From Streptomyces kaniharaensis (GTDB taxonomy: Bacteria > Actinomycetota > Actinomycetes > Streptomycetales > Streptomycetaceae): a stretch of 64,000 bases of DNA. The notes beneath the pieces are model-generated. The model had not been told where the DNA came from, did not search any database, and saw only the letters and a list, made by a program, of their open reading frames with translations. The position numbers were made by a program, and so were the translations under genes. The stretch is taken from NCBI RefSeq assembly GCF_009569385.1, contig NZ_WBOF01000001.1, positions 992,001-1,056,000 on the forward strand, read 5' to 3'. This document shows positions 43,638-52,143 of the stretch, piece after piece (position 1 is the stretch's first letter; every line of letters begins with the position of its first letter).

Positions 43638-45083
43638 ATGAGCACGGATGTGGTGACCAGGACGACCGCGCGGCTAGAGGGCGCCGTCGTGGCCGGCGTG
43701 CGCGCGCTCTACGTGGTCACGCTCGCCGTGACGGGGCTGGTCGCGCTGCTGGCCGGGCCGGTCCTGCTGGCCTGCGCGATGTTCGGCCCCGACGAGTCCG
43801 GGCCGTTCGCGCCGGGCGGGCCGCTGATCCTGCTGGTGCCGACGGCGCCCGTCGCCCTCTGGGCGCTCTGCTGGGCCACCGGGGGCGGCGGCCGGGCGAC
43901 CGGGGCCGCCCTGTTCGCACCGGGGGCGCTCGCGGTGACGGCCACCCACCTCTACGGCGGCGCCCCGCCCGGCGGCCGGTCCGGCTCGTTCTGGCTGGCG
44001 CCCGCGGTGCTGGTGCTCGGACTGTTCGGCGCGCGCTGGATCGCCGCGGAGAGCCGGCGCGTGGTCGGACTGTGGAGCGGCCGACCGATCCCGGTGCCCT
44101 ACCGCCGCGGCGCCGCCGGACCGTGGCAGCGCATGCGGACCGGCGGCTGGCTGACCGACCCGGCGACCTGGCGGGATCTCGCCTGGGCGGTCCTCACCGG
44201 CTGCGCGGTCGTGCTCACCGCCGCGATCGTCGTGCTGACCCCGATCGCCTTCCAAGTGCTCGGCCGGAACGGGCCGTTCCTCCCGCTGGGGATCATCTAC
44301 ATGATGGGGCTCTGCGTCGCCCCACTGGCCGCCCTCTGGGCCGCCCCGCCCGTCCTGCGGCTGCACGAGCGGGCCGCCCGCGCCCTCCTCGGGCCCTCCC
44401 GCCGGGTCGACCTGGCCCGCCAGGTCAGCCACCTGGCCCGGACCAGGGCGGACACCATCGACGCCGGGGCCGCCGAGCTGCGCCGGATCGAGCGGGACCT
44501 GCACGACGGGGCGCAGGCCCGGCTGGTGGCCCTGGGCATGCTGCTGACCGTCGCCGACCAGATGGTGGAGGACCCGGCGGCCCTGCGCCCGCTGCTGGCC
44601 GAGGCCCGCGCCTCCTCCGCCAAGGCGTTGAGCGAGCTGCGCGACCTGGTCCGCGGCATCCACCCCCCGGTGCTCGCCGACCGCGGTCTCGCCGACGCGC
44701 TCCGGGCGACCGCGCTCGACCTGCCGCTGCCGGTCACCTTCACCGGCCAACTGCCCGGCCGGGCGCCCGCCCCGGTCGAGTCCGCCGCCTACTTCGCGGT
44801 CAGCGAGCTGCTGGCCAACGTGGTGAAGCACGCGGGCGCCTCGCACGTGTGGATCGAGATAGGGCACAGTGACGGGCTGCTGCGGATATCGGTCACCGAC
44901 GACGGGCGCGGTGGCGCAGACCCGTCCCGGGGCACCGGCCTCAGCGGAACCGAACGCCGACTGGCCGCCTTCGACGGGGTACTCGCGATCAGCAGTCCGG
45001 CCGGCGGTCCGACCATCGTGAACCTGGAGATCCCGTGCGCGTTGTCATCGCCGAAGACCTCTTCCTCCTCCGGGACGGCCTGA
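43638..45083 (+). CDS. Sensor histidine kinase (HisKA_3, NarL-type)
   Basis: 481 residues. About six membrane helices in the first 230 residues, then the dimerisation box RRIERDLHDGAQARLVALGML (phospho-acceptor His289) and the ATPase domain (AAYFAVSELLANVVKHAGASH, TDDGRGGADPSRGTGL). Phosphorylates the downstream response regulator. The stop lies 49 bases inside the regulator gene. Divergent from an ABC exporter, so the pair probably senses a compound and induces export. Confidence 0.9.
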   Translation: MSTDVVTRTTARLEGAVVAGVRALYVVTLAVTGLVALLAGPVLLACAMFGPDESGPFAPGGPLILLVPTAPVALWALCWATGGGGRATGAALFAPGALAVTATHLYGGAPPGGRSGSFWLAPAVLVLGLFGARWIAAESRRVVGLWSGRPIPVPYRRGAAGPWQRMRTGGWLTDPATWRDLAWAVLTGCAVVLTAAIVVLTPIAFQVLGRNGPFLPLGIIYMMGLCVAPLAALWAAPPVLRLHERAARALLGPSRRVDLARQVSHLARTRADTIDAGAAELRRIERDLHDGAQARLVALGMLLTVADQMVEDPAALRPLLAEARASSAKALSELRDLVRGIHPPVLADRGLADALRATALDLPLPVTFTGQLPGRAPAPVESAAYFAVSELLANVVKHAGASHVWIEIGHSDGLLRISVTDDGRGGADPSRGTGLSGTERRLAAFDGVLAISSPAGGPTIVNLEIPCALSSPKTSSSSGTA

Positions 45084-45691
45084 CCCGGCTGCTGGAGGCC
45101 AACGGCATGAAGGTCACCGCGGCGGTCGAGACCGGCGAGGAACTGCTCGACGCGGTGGCCGCCGACCGGCCGGACATCGCCGTGGTCGACGTCCGGCTCC
45201 CACCCGGCTTCACCGACGAGGGCCTGCGCGCCGCGCTGGCGGCCCGTCGGGCCCACCCCGGCCTGCCCGTGCTGGTGCTCTCGCAGTTCGTCGAGCAGCT
45301 GTACGCCCGCGAGCTGCTGGCCGGCAGCACCGGCGGGATCGGCTACCTCCTCAAGGACCGGGTGATGGACGGCACCCAGTTCATCGAGGCGGTCCGGCGG
45401 GTCGCCCGGGGCGGCACCGCGATGGACCCGGAGGTGATCACCCGGCTGCTCACCCACAACTCCTCGGCCGGGCCGGTCGCCACCCTCAGCCCGCGCGAGC
45501 GGCAGGTACTCGCGCTGATGGCCGAGGGCCGCTCCAACGCGGCGATCGCCCAGCAGCTGGTGATCACCGAGCGGGCCGTCGCCAAGCACACCGCGTCGAT
45601 CTTCGTCCGGCTCGACCTCCAGCCCTCCGACGACGACAACCGGCGGGTACTGGCCGTCCTCGCCTACCTCAACAACGGAGGAAACAGCTGA
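45035..45691 (+). CDS. Response regulator, NarL/LuxR type
   Basis: 218 residues. Receiver with AEDLFLLRDGL (acidic pocket), phospho-acceptor Asp52 in IAVVDVRLPPGFTDEG, and Lys in YLLKDRV; C-terminal HTH LSPRERQVLALMAEGRSNAAI plus ERAVAKHTASIFVRLDL. GTG start, 49-bp overlap with the kinase gene. The inverted repeat at 43499-43522 is a candidate target. Confidence 0.9.
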   Translation: MRVVIAEDLFLLRDGLTRLLEANGMKVTAAVETGEELLDAVAADRPDIAVVDVRLPPGFTDEGLRAALAARRAHPGLPVLVLSQFVEQLYARELLAGSTGGIGYLLKDRVMDGTQFIEAVRRVARGGTAMDPEVITRLLTHNSSAGPVATLSPRERQVLALMAEGRSNAAIAQQLVITERAVAKHTASIFVRLDLQPSDDDNRRVLAVLAYLNNGGNS

Positions 45692-45797
45692 TCGGGATCG
45701 GGAGGAATACGGGATCGGGGGAAATTGCTGATCGACGCGGAGACGGGGCACGGTCCCTCCGCCGAGGGGGGGTTCGCTCCGTCCGGAACGGGTCATT

Positions 45798-45803
45798 TAG
45801 GCT
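45798..45803 (+). promoter_or_regulatory. -10 element for the leader peptide transcript
   Basis: TAGGCT ends six bases before the GTG start of the leader peptide, so the message is probably leaderless. A TTCGCT -35-like hexamer (45773-45778) lies 19 bp upstream. Confidence 0.55.
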
Positions 45804-45809
45804 GGTGAC

Positions 45810-45884
45810 GTGCTCATCCTTGTTCGTCGTCGCCACGTGGACCTGCTCCGCGTGACGAGCATGTCCTGTCGACGCTCCGGCTGA
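45810..45884 (+). CDS. 24-residue putative attenuation leader peptide
   Basis: GTG-initiated frame: VLILVRRRHVDLLRVTSMSC then RRSG and TGA. The block RRRHVDLLRVxSxxCR matches short actinobacterial peptides annotated 'putative leader peptide', often found upstream of sulfur and cysteine genes. The conserved Cys near the end (TGT codon) is thought to let ribosome stalling report cysteine supply. It lies 139 bases upstream of an Fe-dependent oxygenase gene; a CAGCC/GGCTG hairpin (45909-45924) follows. Confidence 0.7.
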   Translation: MLILVRRRHVDLLRVTSMSCRRSG

Positions 45885-45908
45885 ACCTCGCGCCAACCAC
45901 CCTCAGGT

Positions 45909-45924
45909 CAGCCCCGCGTGGCTG
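45909..45924 (+). promoter_or_regulatory. Hairpin downstream of the leader peptide
   Basis: CAGCC (45909-45913) pairs with GGCTG (45920-45924) over a 6-base loop, between the leader stop and the oxygenase start. It could be part of an attenuator; the stem is short and no T-tract follows. Confidence 0.3.
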
Positions 45925-46023
45925 CCACCACCTCCCGGCACCCGGAGCACCCGCCGCACCAGGCAGCGGCTCCGGCCTTCCCACCGGTCGACCACCGGGA
46001 CAAGCCGGGACGAGACCCAGCGG

Positions 46024-47067
46024 ATGTCACTCATGACGCAGCAGCACACCCAGCCCTTCCCCCAGTCACTCCCGGTGATCGACCTCTCGCTCGCCGACGG
46101 CGGCCCGGACGACCGTCGCCGTCTGCACGACGAGCTGCGCGCCGCGGCCACCGGCGTCGGTTTCTTCCAGCTCGTCGGCCACGGCATAACCCGGGCCGAG
46201 ACGGCCACCCTCACCGACGCGATGCGCGCCTTCTTCGACCTCCCCGAGGCCGACCGGCTCGCCGTGAGCAACCTCAACTCCCCGCACTACCGCGGCTACA
46301 CCCGCACCGGTGACGAGCGCACCGGCGGCAGCCAGGACTGGCGCGACCAGTTGGACATCGGCGCCGAGCTGCCCCCGCACGTTCCCGGCCGCGGCGAGCC
46401 GCCGTACTGGTGGCTGGAGGGCCCCAACCAGTGGCCCGAGGCGCTCCCCGAACTGCGCACCGCCGCCCTCGGCTGGATCGACCACCTCGGCGACGTCGCC
46501 CGCCGCCTGCTGCACGAACTCCTCGCCGCGATCGGCGCCCGCCCCGACTTCTACGACGACGCCTTCGCCGGCCACCCCCACCTGCGGCTGAAGCTGGTCC
46601 GCTACCCCGGCACCGCCCCGGACGGCGCCGGCCAGGGCGTCGGCGCGCACAAGGACTACGGCTTCATCACCCTGCTGCTCCAGGACAGCGTCGGCGGGCT
46701 CCAGGTCGAGCGCCCGGACGGCACCTTCCTCGACATCCCCCCGCTGGAGGGCGCCTTCGTCGTCAACCTCGGCGAACTGCTGGAGGTCGCCACCGACGGC
46801 TACCTCAAGGCCACCAGCCACCGCGTCGTCAGCCCGCCCGGCGCCCGTGAGCGCTACTCGGTGCCCTTCTTCTACAACCCCCGCCTCGACGCCCACATCG
46901 AGCCGCTGGACTTCCCGCACGCCCACCACGCCCCCGGCGCCACCGAGGACCCGGACAACCCCCTCTTCGCAGAATTCGGACAAAACGAGTGGAAGGGGTA
47001 CACAAGGGCTCACCCCGAGGTCACCCGCCGCCACCACCCCGACCTGGCCGAGGCCGCCACCCGCTGA
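46024..47067 (+). CDS. Isopenicillin N synthase-family Fe(II)/2-oxoglutarate-type oxygenase
   Basis: 347 residues. N-terminal DIOX_N ([12 protein letters not shown]...[11 protein letters not shown]). Iron triad His209-x-Asp211 in [15 protein letters not shown] and His266 in ATSHRVVSP, with the R-x-S cosubstrate motif [11 protein letters not shown] (Arg277, Ser279). It should hydroxylate, desaturate or cyclise a small molecule. Not in a visible cluster. The in-frame ATG at 46033 is an alternative start. Downstream of a leader peptide, so expression may respond to cysteine supply. Confidence 0.88.
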   Translation: MSLMTQQHTQPFPQSLPVIDLSLADGGPDDRRRLHDELRAAATGVGFFQLVGHGITRAETATLTDAMRAFFDLPEADRLAVSNLNSPHYRGYTRTGDERTGGSQDWRDQLDIGAELPPHVPGRGEPPYWWLEGPNQWPEALPELRTAALGWIDHLGDVARRLLHELLAAIGARPDFYDDAFAGHPHLRLKLVRYPGTAPDGAGQGVGAHKDYGFITLLLQDSVGGLQVERPDGTFLDIPPLEGAFVVNLGELLEVATDGYLKATSHRVVSPPGARERYSVPFFYNPRLDAHIEPLDFPHAHHAPGATEDPDNPLFAEFGQNEWKGYTRAHPEVTRRHHPDLAEAATR

Positions 47068-47176
47068 CCCCGGTCGCCGACGCCCCTGCCGCCGTCAGGA
47101 ACCAGCCCCCGGCTCCCGGGCCGGACCTGGCACAATGGCCCGATCCTGAGCCCGATCCCGGCGGAAGGCAGGGGCG

Positions 47177-48985
47177 TTGAAGACCCGACCCGCGGCGGCA
47201 CCGCGCCTCCACCCGGCCATCGCCCCCGACCGCATCCGCTGGTCGACGGTCACGCCGGAACGCCGGGTCCTCGGGGTGGTTCACAACATCACCTCGGCGA
47301 CCCGGCTGCTCGACCTGCTCTCCGTCTTCGGCCCTGACCGCCGGGTGGAGGTCCTGTTCAGCTGTACCGGATCGTCCGCCCTCGACGCAGGCACCTCGGA
47401 ATTCCTGCGCGCGCACGGAATGACGGAAATACCCTGGGAAGACGCGAAGGAATTCTCGTTCGATCTCGCGATCGCTACGAATCGCGGTGGCGATCTGCAG
47501 AATCTTCGGGCGCCGCTGATCGGGGCCCCACACGGCGCTGGATACAATAAAATCTTGAGCCGGGAGCCGGGAGCCGGGAGCCGGGAGCCGGGAGCCGGGA
47601 GCCGGGAGCCGGGAGCCGGGAGCCGGGAGCCGGGAGCCGGGAGCCGGGAGCCGGGAGCCGGAAGCCGGAAGCCGGAAGCCTTCGGCCTGACGGCCGAGTG
47701 GCTGATGCACGACGGGGTCGTCATACCCGCCGCCGTCCTGCTGTCCCACCACGAGCAGCTCGAACGGCTACGGACCGGCTGTCCCGAGGCCCTGCCGGTC
47801 AGCACCGTGGTGGGCGATCCGTGCATCGACCAGCTCCGCGCGAGCGCCCCGCTCCGGGCGGCCTACCGGAAGGCCTTCGGCGTCCGGCCGGACCAGAGAC
47901 TGGTGGTGGCGTCCTCCACCTGGGGCCAGCATTCTCTGCTCGGACATGCCGAGGCCGATTCCCTGCGCCGCATTCTGGCGGAACTTCCCGCCGATGAATT
48001 CCGGGTGGTTGCCGCGATCCATCCGAATGCCTGGTACGCGCACGGGGCATGGCAGGTGCACCGCTGGCTCGCCGATCTCCTCGACAACGGCCTGATTCTC
48101 CCCGCGCCGGAAACCGAGGCCTGGAAAGCCGCCCTGGTGGCCGCCGACCATCTCGTCGGCGACCACGGCTCGGTCACCCTCTACGGCGTCTCGCTCGGCG
48201 TCCCGGCCCTGCTCGGATCGTTCTCCGACGACACCACGGCCCCCGGCTCACCCTTGGAGCAGTTGGGGAAGCTCATCCCGAGGCTCTCCTCGTGGGAGGG
48301 CGTGCTGCCGCAACTGCACCGGGCGGAGACGGAACAGCTCGCGGACCCGGCCCTGGCGGAGTTGGGCGGGCAGGTCACCTCCGTCCCGGGCGAGTCGGCC
48401 GCCCGGCTGCGCACGTTGTTCTACCGCCATCTCGGCCTCGCCGAACCGGACCGCCCGGCCGCGACCAGGATCGTCCCGGTCCCGGTGCTGCCCGAGGTCC
48501 GTTCCACGCTGGTCCCGGCGATGATGGCGGCCACCGAGCACGGCCCGGGCCTCCGGATCCGCCGCTACCCGGCCCGGCTGCAGCGCTCCCGGCGCGACCA
48601 CCTCGGCCAGGACACCCGCCTGGTCGCCGACCACGCCGATCCGGACGCCGGCCTGCGGCGGTCGGCGGACGTCCTGCTGGTGCCCGCCGACCGGATCGAC
48701 CCGTCCGCCGAGCCGAGTTGGGAGGAGTGGGGCCGGGGCGTGCCGGGCTGCGCGTTGATCGCCGTCGAGCAGGCGGACGGCGGCTGCCTGGCCCTGTTCC
48801 CGGACGGGCGGCGGCTCGCGGCCGCGTGGCAACAGCGGCCCGCTTGGGCGGACTTCGGGGTTGCCGCCGTCGTGCTCCACGACCACGTGTACGGCACCGC
48901 ACCGGCCGCTACGACCTCCCACACCGTGGAGGTGACCGCCGGACCGGGGCAGCCGGCCGGGCTGCTCCTCGTCCGCCGTTGCTGA
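47177..48985 (+). CDS. GT-B-like protein of unknown function carrying a 7-bp repeat tract
   Basis: 602 residues, TTG start with GAAGGCAGG. The fold suggests a two-domain nucleotide-sugar-transferase-like protein: [60 protein letters not shown] and [21 protein letters not shown], resembling CDP-glycerol glycerophosphotransferase-like backbones. Homologues are sometimes misannotated as 'translation initiation factor 2'. Residues about 128-162 are five copies of SREPGAG encoded by fifteen perfect 7-bp repeats. DNA just before the tract is unusually AT-rich. Confidence 0.68.
   Translation: MKTRPAAAPRLHPAIAPDRIRWSTVTPERRVLGVVHNITSATRLLDLLSVFGPDRRVEVLFSCTGSSALDAGTSEFLRAHGMTEIPWEDAKEFSFDLAIATNRGGDLQNLRAPLIGAPHGAGYNKILSREPGAGSREPGAGSREPGAGSREPGAGSREPGAGSRKPEAFGLTAEWLMHDGVVIPAAVLLSHHEQLERLRTGCPEALPVSTVVGDPCIDQLRASAPLRAAYRKAFGVRPDQRLVVASSTWGQHSLLGHAEADSLRRILAELPADEFRVVAAIHPNAWYAHGAWQVHRWLADLLDNGLILPAPETEAWKAALVAADHLVGDHGSVTLYGVSLGVPALLGSFSDDTTAPGSPLEQLGKLIPRLSSWEGVLPQLHRAETEQLADPALAELGGQVTSVPGESAARLRTLFYRHLGLAEPDRPAATRIVPVPVLPEVRSTLVPAMMAATEHGPGLRIRRYPARLQRSRRDHLGQDTRLVADHADPDAGLRRSADVLLVPADRIDPSAEPSWEEWGRGVPGCALIAVEQADGGCLALFPDGRRLAAAWQQRPAWADFGVAAVVLHDHVYGTAPAATTSHTVEVTAGPGQPAGLLLVRRC
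47557..47680. repeat. Heptanucleotide tandem repeat, 15 perfect GAGCCGG units
   Basis: Bases 47557-47661 are 15 uninterrupted GAGCCGG copies, followed by AAGCCGG, AAGCCGG and AAGCC. Three units encode one heptapeptide, and all three frames encode the same cyclic sequence, E-P-G-A-G-S-R. Loss or gain of one unit shifts the downstream frame. Confidence 0.95.
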
Positions 48986-49015
48986 CAGCCGGGTGTTTGA
49001 CAGCCGGGTGCCTTA
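48986..49015. repeat. 13-bp direct repeat after the GT-B-like gene
   Basis: TGACAGCCGGGTG occurs twice, overlapping the stop codon and ending near 49011, between convergent genes. Degenerate CCGAGAGCCCGGC-like copies follow to about 49060, inside the end of the STAND gene. Confidence 0.5.
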
Positions 49016-49043
49016 AGAGCTGGGCCTCCGAGAGCCCGGCCTC

Positions 49044-51176
49044 TCAGAACCCGGCTTCCGAGAGCCGCTCCCGGACCTCTACCGCCAGCGGGCTCCCGGT
49101 CTCCTCGTATCCGGCGAGGGCCAGCGTCCAGTCGGCGACCGCCCCGTCCCGGTCCCCCACGTCCCGGGAGAGGTCGCCGCGTTGGCACAGGATTGCAGCA
49201 CGCTGGTAGGCCCTGCCGTCCACCGGCATCGTTTCCAGTGCCCGGGTGAACCACGTCAGGGCCTGCGCCGGCAGTGCCGCGGCGACGCGGTCCTCGGCCA
49301 GCCTGGTCAGGCTGCGGGCCACGTTGTACGTGTCGCCGAGCTCGGCGAACCGGTCACGGGCCTCCAGGAGTTCGCGCTCGGCGTCCTCGTGCCGGCGGAG
49401 CGCGGTCAGCACGCGACCGCGGTGGTAGCCGAGGAGGGTCCGGCCGCGCCTGTGGTCGATTCCGTCGAGCGCGGCGAGCGCCTGGTCCAGGAGTTCCAGG
49501 GCGGTCTCGGCCCTGCCCTGGCGCAGGCGCAGCAGCGCGAGCGCTTCGAGCACCGAGGATTCGGTGCGCCGATGCCCCTCGGACGCCTCGCCCCGCGCGA
49601 TGACCAGTGCTTCCTCCAGGTGCTCCTGCGCCAGCCGCGGGTCCTCCTCGGCGGTGTCGTAGCGGTCGAGAAGGGCGAAGCCGAGTTCGTAGTGCATCCG
49701 GGCCAGCGCAAGCGTGTCCGCGCTCGTCTCCGCCGACGAACTCTCCCCCGCCGTGGAACTCTCCCCCGCCGAGGCGAGCTCCATCGCGGAGGCGACACCG
49801 AACGTCAACGCCTTGATCCAGTCGGCGTGGTGGCCGCCCTGCAGACAGTGGGTCCACAGGCCCTGGCAGATCCGCCAGGCGAGATCGTGCCGCCCCGTCC
49901 GGTTGGCCGTCTCGACGGCGGCCACCAGGGCGACGCGGTTCCGGTCGACGGCGTCGGTGCCGGGCGTCTCGGCGAGCCGGCGATAGGCGCCGGCGGGGTC
50001 GTGCCGCCAGCGACCGGACCGCAGGGCCTCGCCGCTCTCGGCGACGGCCGTGTAGTACTCCAGGATCCGGTCCAGCGCGGCCTCGCGCTCCTCGGCGTGC
50101 TCCGGCCGGCAGGCGATGCTCCAGGCGTGCTCGTGCACCACGCCGTTCATCAGGTAGTAGCCCATGGCCCGCCGGTCCAGCAGGTTCGCCATCAGAAGCG
50201 CGTTCACGGTCCGGCCGAGCGGTCCGGTGGTGTCGAGCAGCGCCCTGATCGCGTCCGCATCGACGAGGAGCGTGGGGTGCAGGCCGAGCAACCGGTAGGC
50301 GCGGGCGCCTTCGGCGTCCAGGCTGCGGTACATCGCCTCGAGCATGCGCGGCAGGGAGGTGTCGTCGGGCACGTCCAGGGCCTCCAGAAGCGAGCCGCGG
50401 TCCGAGAGTTGCGCGACGAGCTCGGTCAGCGCGTCCGGGCCGAGCGACAGCAGCTGGGCGGCGATGATCCGTACGGCCAGCGGGATGCCGGCGCAGGCAC
50501 GGACGAGTGGAAGCCGGGCGGCCCTGGTCTGCTCGCCGAGCCGGGCGACGCGGGCGAGCAGGTCGTCGCTGTCGGCCTCGTCCAGCGGGTCGATGGCGAA
50601 CGGCACCACGTCGAGTCCGCCGACCAGCCCGTTCAGCCGCGCTCGGCTGGTGATCAGCACGACGCTGTCGCTCGAACCCGGCAGCAGGAGCCTGACCTGG
50701 GCCTCCGTCGCCGCGCCGTCGACGAACACCAGCAGCGGGAGGTTCGCGGTCCGCGCGCGGAAGTACGCCGACAGCGCCTCCGCCCCGGACGGCCGGTCCT
50801 CCTTCGGGGCCCTGAGCTGGTCGAGCCAGTGCTCCAGGATCGCCGCGGCGTCCATGAACCCGGAGCCGAGCGAGGCCCGCAGGTGCTTCTCCGGCAGTTC
50901 GCCGCGGCGGGTCACCACCCACTGGTCCCCGGCCGCCGTGGCCCCCAGGCCCGGGAGACCGCACAGCAGCATGCGGGTCGGCACGTTCTCGGCGCGGCAC
51001 TGGGCGTGGACGGCGTCCATGGCCTCGAACAGCTTCGCGTTGTTGACGTAGTGCCGGGGCAACTGCGCGCCCATCGCGACGTCCGACCCGTCGGTCTCGG
51101 CGGGCGGCGGGAAGTTCAGCACCTGCCCCATGTACACGTTCCCGTTGATCGTGCCGCCGCTGATCAGGTTCAGCAC
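49044..51176 (-). CDS. NB-ARC/STAND-like protein with TPR repeats and degenerate P-loop
   Basis: 710 residues, GTG start. N-terminus LISGGTINGNVYMGQVLN resembles the short effector-associated start of actinobacterial STAND proteins. The P-loop position reads LLCGLPGLGATAAGDQW (73-84), lacking the GK(S/T), and the Walker B stretch is PLLVFVDGAATEAQV rather than hhhhDD. The sensor RNBS-like VVLITSRARL and GxP motif CAGIPLAVRIIAAQL are kept. A TPR-type helical array fills residues 430-705. Probably a nucleotide-independent or regulatory STAND relative. Low-complexity SSTAGESSSAETS near residue 465. Confidence 0.78.
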   Translation of the reverse strand: MLNLISGGTINGNVYMGQVLNFPPPAETDGSDVAMGAQLPRHYVNNAKLFEAMDAVHAQCRAENVPTRMLLCGLPGLGATAAGDQWVVTRRGELPEKHLRASLGSGFMDAAAILEHWLDQLRAPKEDRPSGAEALSAYFRARTANLPLLVFVDGAATEAQVRLLLPGSSDSVVLITSRARLNGLVGGLDVVPFAIDPLDEADSDDLLARVARLGEQTRAARLPLVRACAGIPLAVRIIAAQLLSLGPDALTELVAQLSDRGSLLEALDVPDDTSLPRMLEAMYRSLDAEGARAYRLLGLHPTLLVDADAIRALLDTTGPLGRTVNALLMANLLDRRAMGYYLMNGVVHEHAWSIACRPEHAEEREAALDRILEYYTAVAESGEALRSGRWRHDPAGAYRRLAETPGTDAVDRNRVALVAAVETANRTGRHDLAWRICQGLWTHCLQGGHHADWIKALTFGVASAMELASAGESSTAGESSSAETSADTLALARMHYELGFALLDRYDTAEEDPRLAQEHLEEALVIARGEASEGHRRTESSVLEALALLRLRQGRAETALELLDQALAALDGIDHRRGRTLLGYHRGRVLTALRRHEDAERELLEARDRFAELGDTYNVARSLTRLAEDRVAAALPAQALTWFTRALETMPVDGRAYQRAAILCQRGDLSRDVGDRDGAVADWTLALAGYEETGSPLAVEVRERLSEAGF

Positions 51177-51216
51177 CGCCCCGCCTCTCCCTCACCCCGT
51201 CCGCCGCGACCATCCT

Positions 51217-51264
51217 GGCGGCAACGCGGAGCGCGCTCAAGGCGGCAACGCGGAGCGGGCGCAA
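51217..51264. repeat. 24-bp tandem duplication
   Basis: 51217-51240 and 51241-51264 both begin GGCGGCAACGCGGAGCG and differ at two bases in the remaining seven. It is non-coding, upstream of two divergent genes. Confidence 0.7.
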
Positions 51265-51290
51265 GCATGCGGTGGACCGGCGGGGCGGGC

Positions 51291-51324
51291 ACTGTCACAC
51301 TGCTGCTGTTACAGCGAGAGTGTG
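51291..51324. promoter_or_regulatory. Dyad promoter of the MerR gene
   Basis: CACACT (51296-51301) and AGTGTG (51319-51324) flank CTGTTACAG (51306-51314). The possible hexamers CTGTCA (51292-51297) and GAGAGT (51316-51321) are 18 bp apart. The words TGACAG and GCTGTAACA (minus strand) recur at the beta-oxidation operon. Confidence 0.5.
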
Positions 51325-51343
51325 CCAGCGCGGGAGGCAGCGG

Positions 51344-52081
51344 ATGGGGGAGCACGGGGCCGTGACGGACGATGTGCGGCTGACGGTGGACGAGTTGGCG
51401 GCGCGCGCCGGGGTGACGGTGCGGACGGTGCGGTTCTACGGGACGAAGGGGCTGCTGCCGCCGCCGGAGCTGGGGCCGCGGCGGGTGGGGCTGTACGGGG
51501 CGACGCACCTGGACCGGCTGGGGCTGATCGAGGAGTTGCAGCGGCAGGGGCTGACGCTGGCGGCGATCGAGCGGTATCTGGCGCGGCTGCCGGAGGACAG
51601 CACGCCGCTGGATCTGGCGATCCACCGGGCGCTGGTGGCGTCGTGGACGCCGGAGGCGGCGGAGGAGCTGGGGCGGGCGCAGCTGGAGCGGCGGACCGGG
51701 CGGGGGCTGTCGGAGGAGCAGGTGGAGCGGCTGGCGGCGATGGGGGCGCTGGAGCGGACGGACGATCCGGAGGTGTTCCGGGTGGATCCGGGGCTGCTGC
51801 CGCTGGGGGTGCGGATCCTGGACGTGCCGATTCCGCTGGAGACGCTGCGGGCGGCCCGGGCGGTGGTGCTGGAGCACAGCCGGGCGACGGCACGGGAGCT
51901 GCAGCGGCTGTTCCGGGAGACGGTGTGGAAGCCGTACCGGGAGAGCGAACCGGCGCCGGAGGAGCTGGCGCGGATGAAGGCGTTGACGGACCACATCCAG
52001 CCGATGGTGGCGCAGGCGCTGGTGACGGCCTTCCAGCGGTCGCTGCGGGAGGAGTTGGGCGGGGAGCTGCGCGGCGAGTAG
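51344..52081 (+). CDS. MerR family regulator next to the beta-oxidation genes
   Basis: 245 residues. HTH VRLTVDELAARAGVTVRTVRFYGTKGLLPPPEL, dimerisation helix to about 110, then an effector domain ending EELARMKALTDHIQPMVAQALVTAFQRSL. ATG at 51344 has GGGAGG at correct spacing; GTG at 51362 is an alternative. Convergent with the FadB-type gene and sharing operator words with the operon promoter, it is a strong candidate regulator of those genes. Confidence 0.85.
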   Translation: MGEHGAVTDDVRLTVDELAARAGVTVRTVRFYGTKGLLPPPELGPRRVGLYGATHLDRLGLIEELQRQGLTLAAIERYLARLPEDSTPLDLAIHRALVASWTPEAAEELGRAQLERRTGRGLSEEQVERLAAMGALERTDDPEVFRVDPGLLPLGVRILDVPIPLETLRAARAVVLEHSRATARELQRLFRETVWKPYRESEPAPEELARMKALTDHIQPMVAQALVTAFQRSLREELGGELRGE

Positions 52082-52143
52082 GCGCGGAGCCGGGTGAGGC
52101 CGCGGCCGTACGGAACACGGCCTCACCCGGCGAACGCTGACGG

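Noticed and set aside
39247-43641. A plus-strand open frame of about 1464 codons opposite the ABC genes
   Set aside because: It is antisense to well-supported permease and ATPase genes and contains only low-complexity shadow sequence.
47557-47680. CRISPR array
   Set aside because: The units are 7 bp, contiguous and coding, with no spacers and no cas genes.
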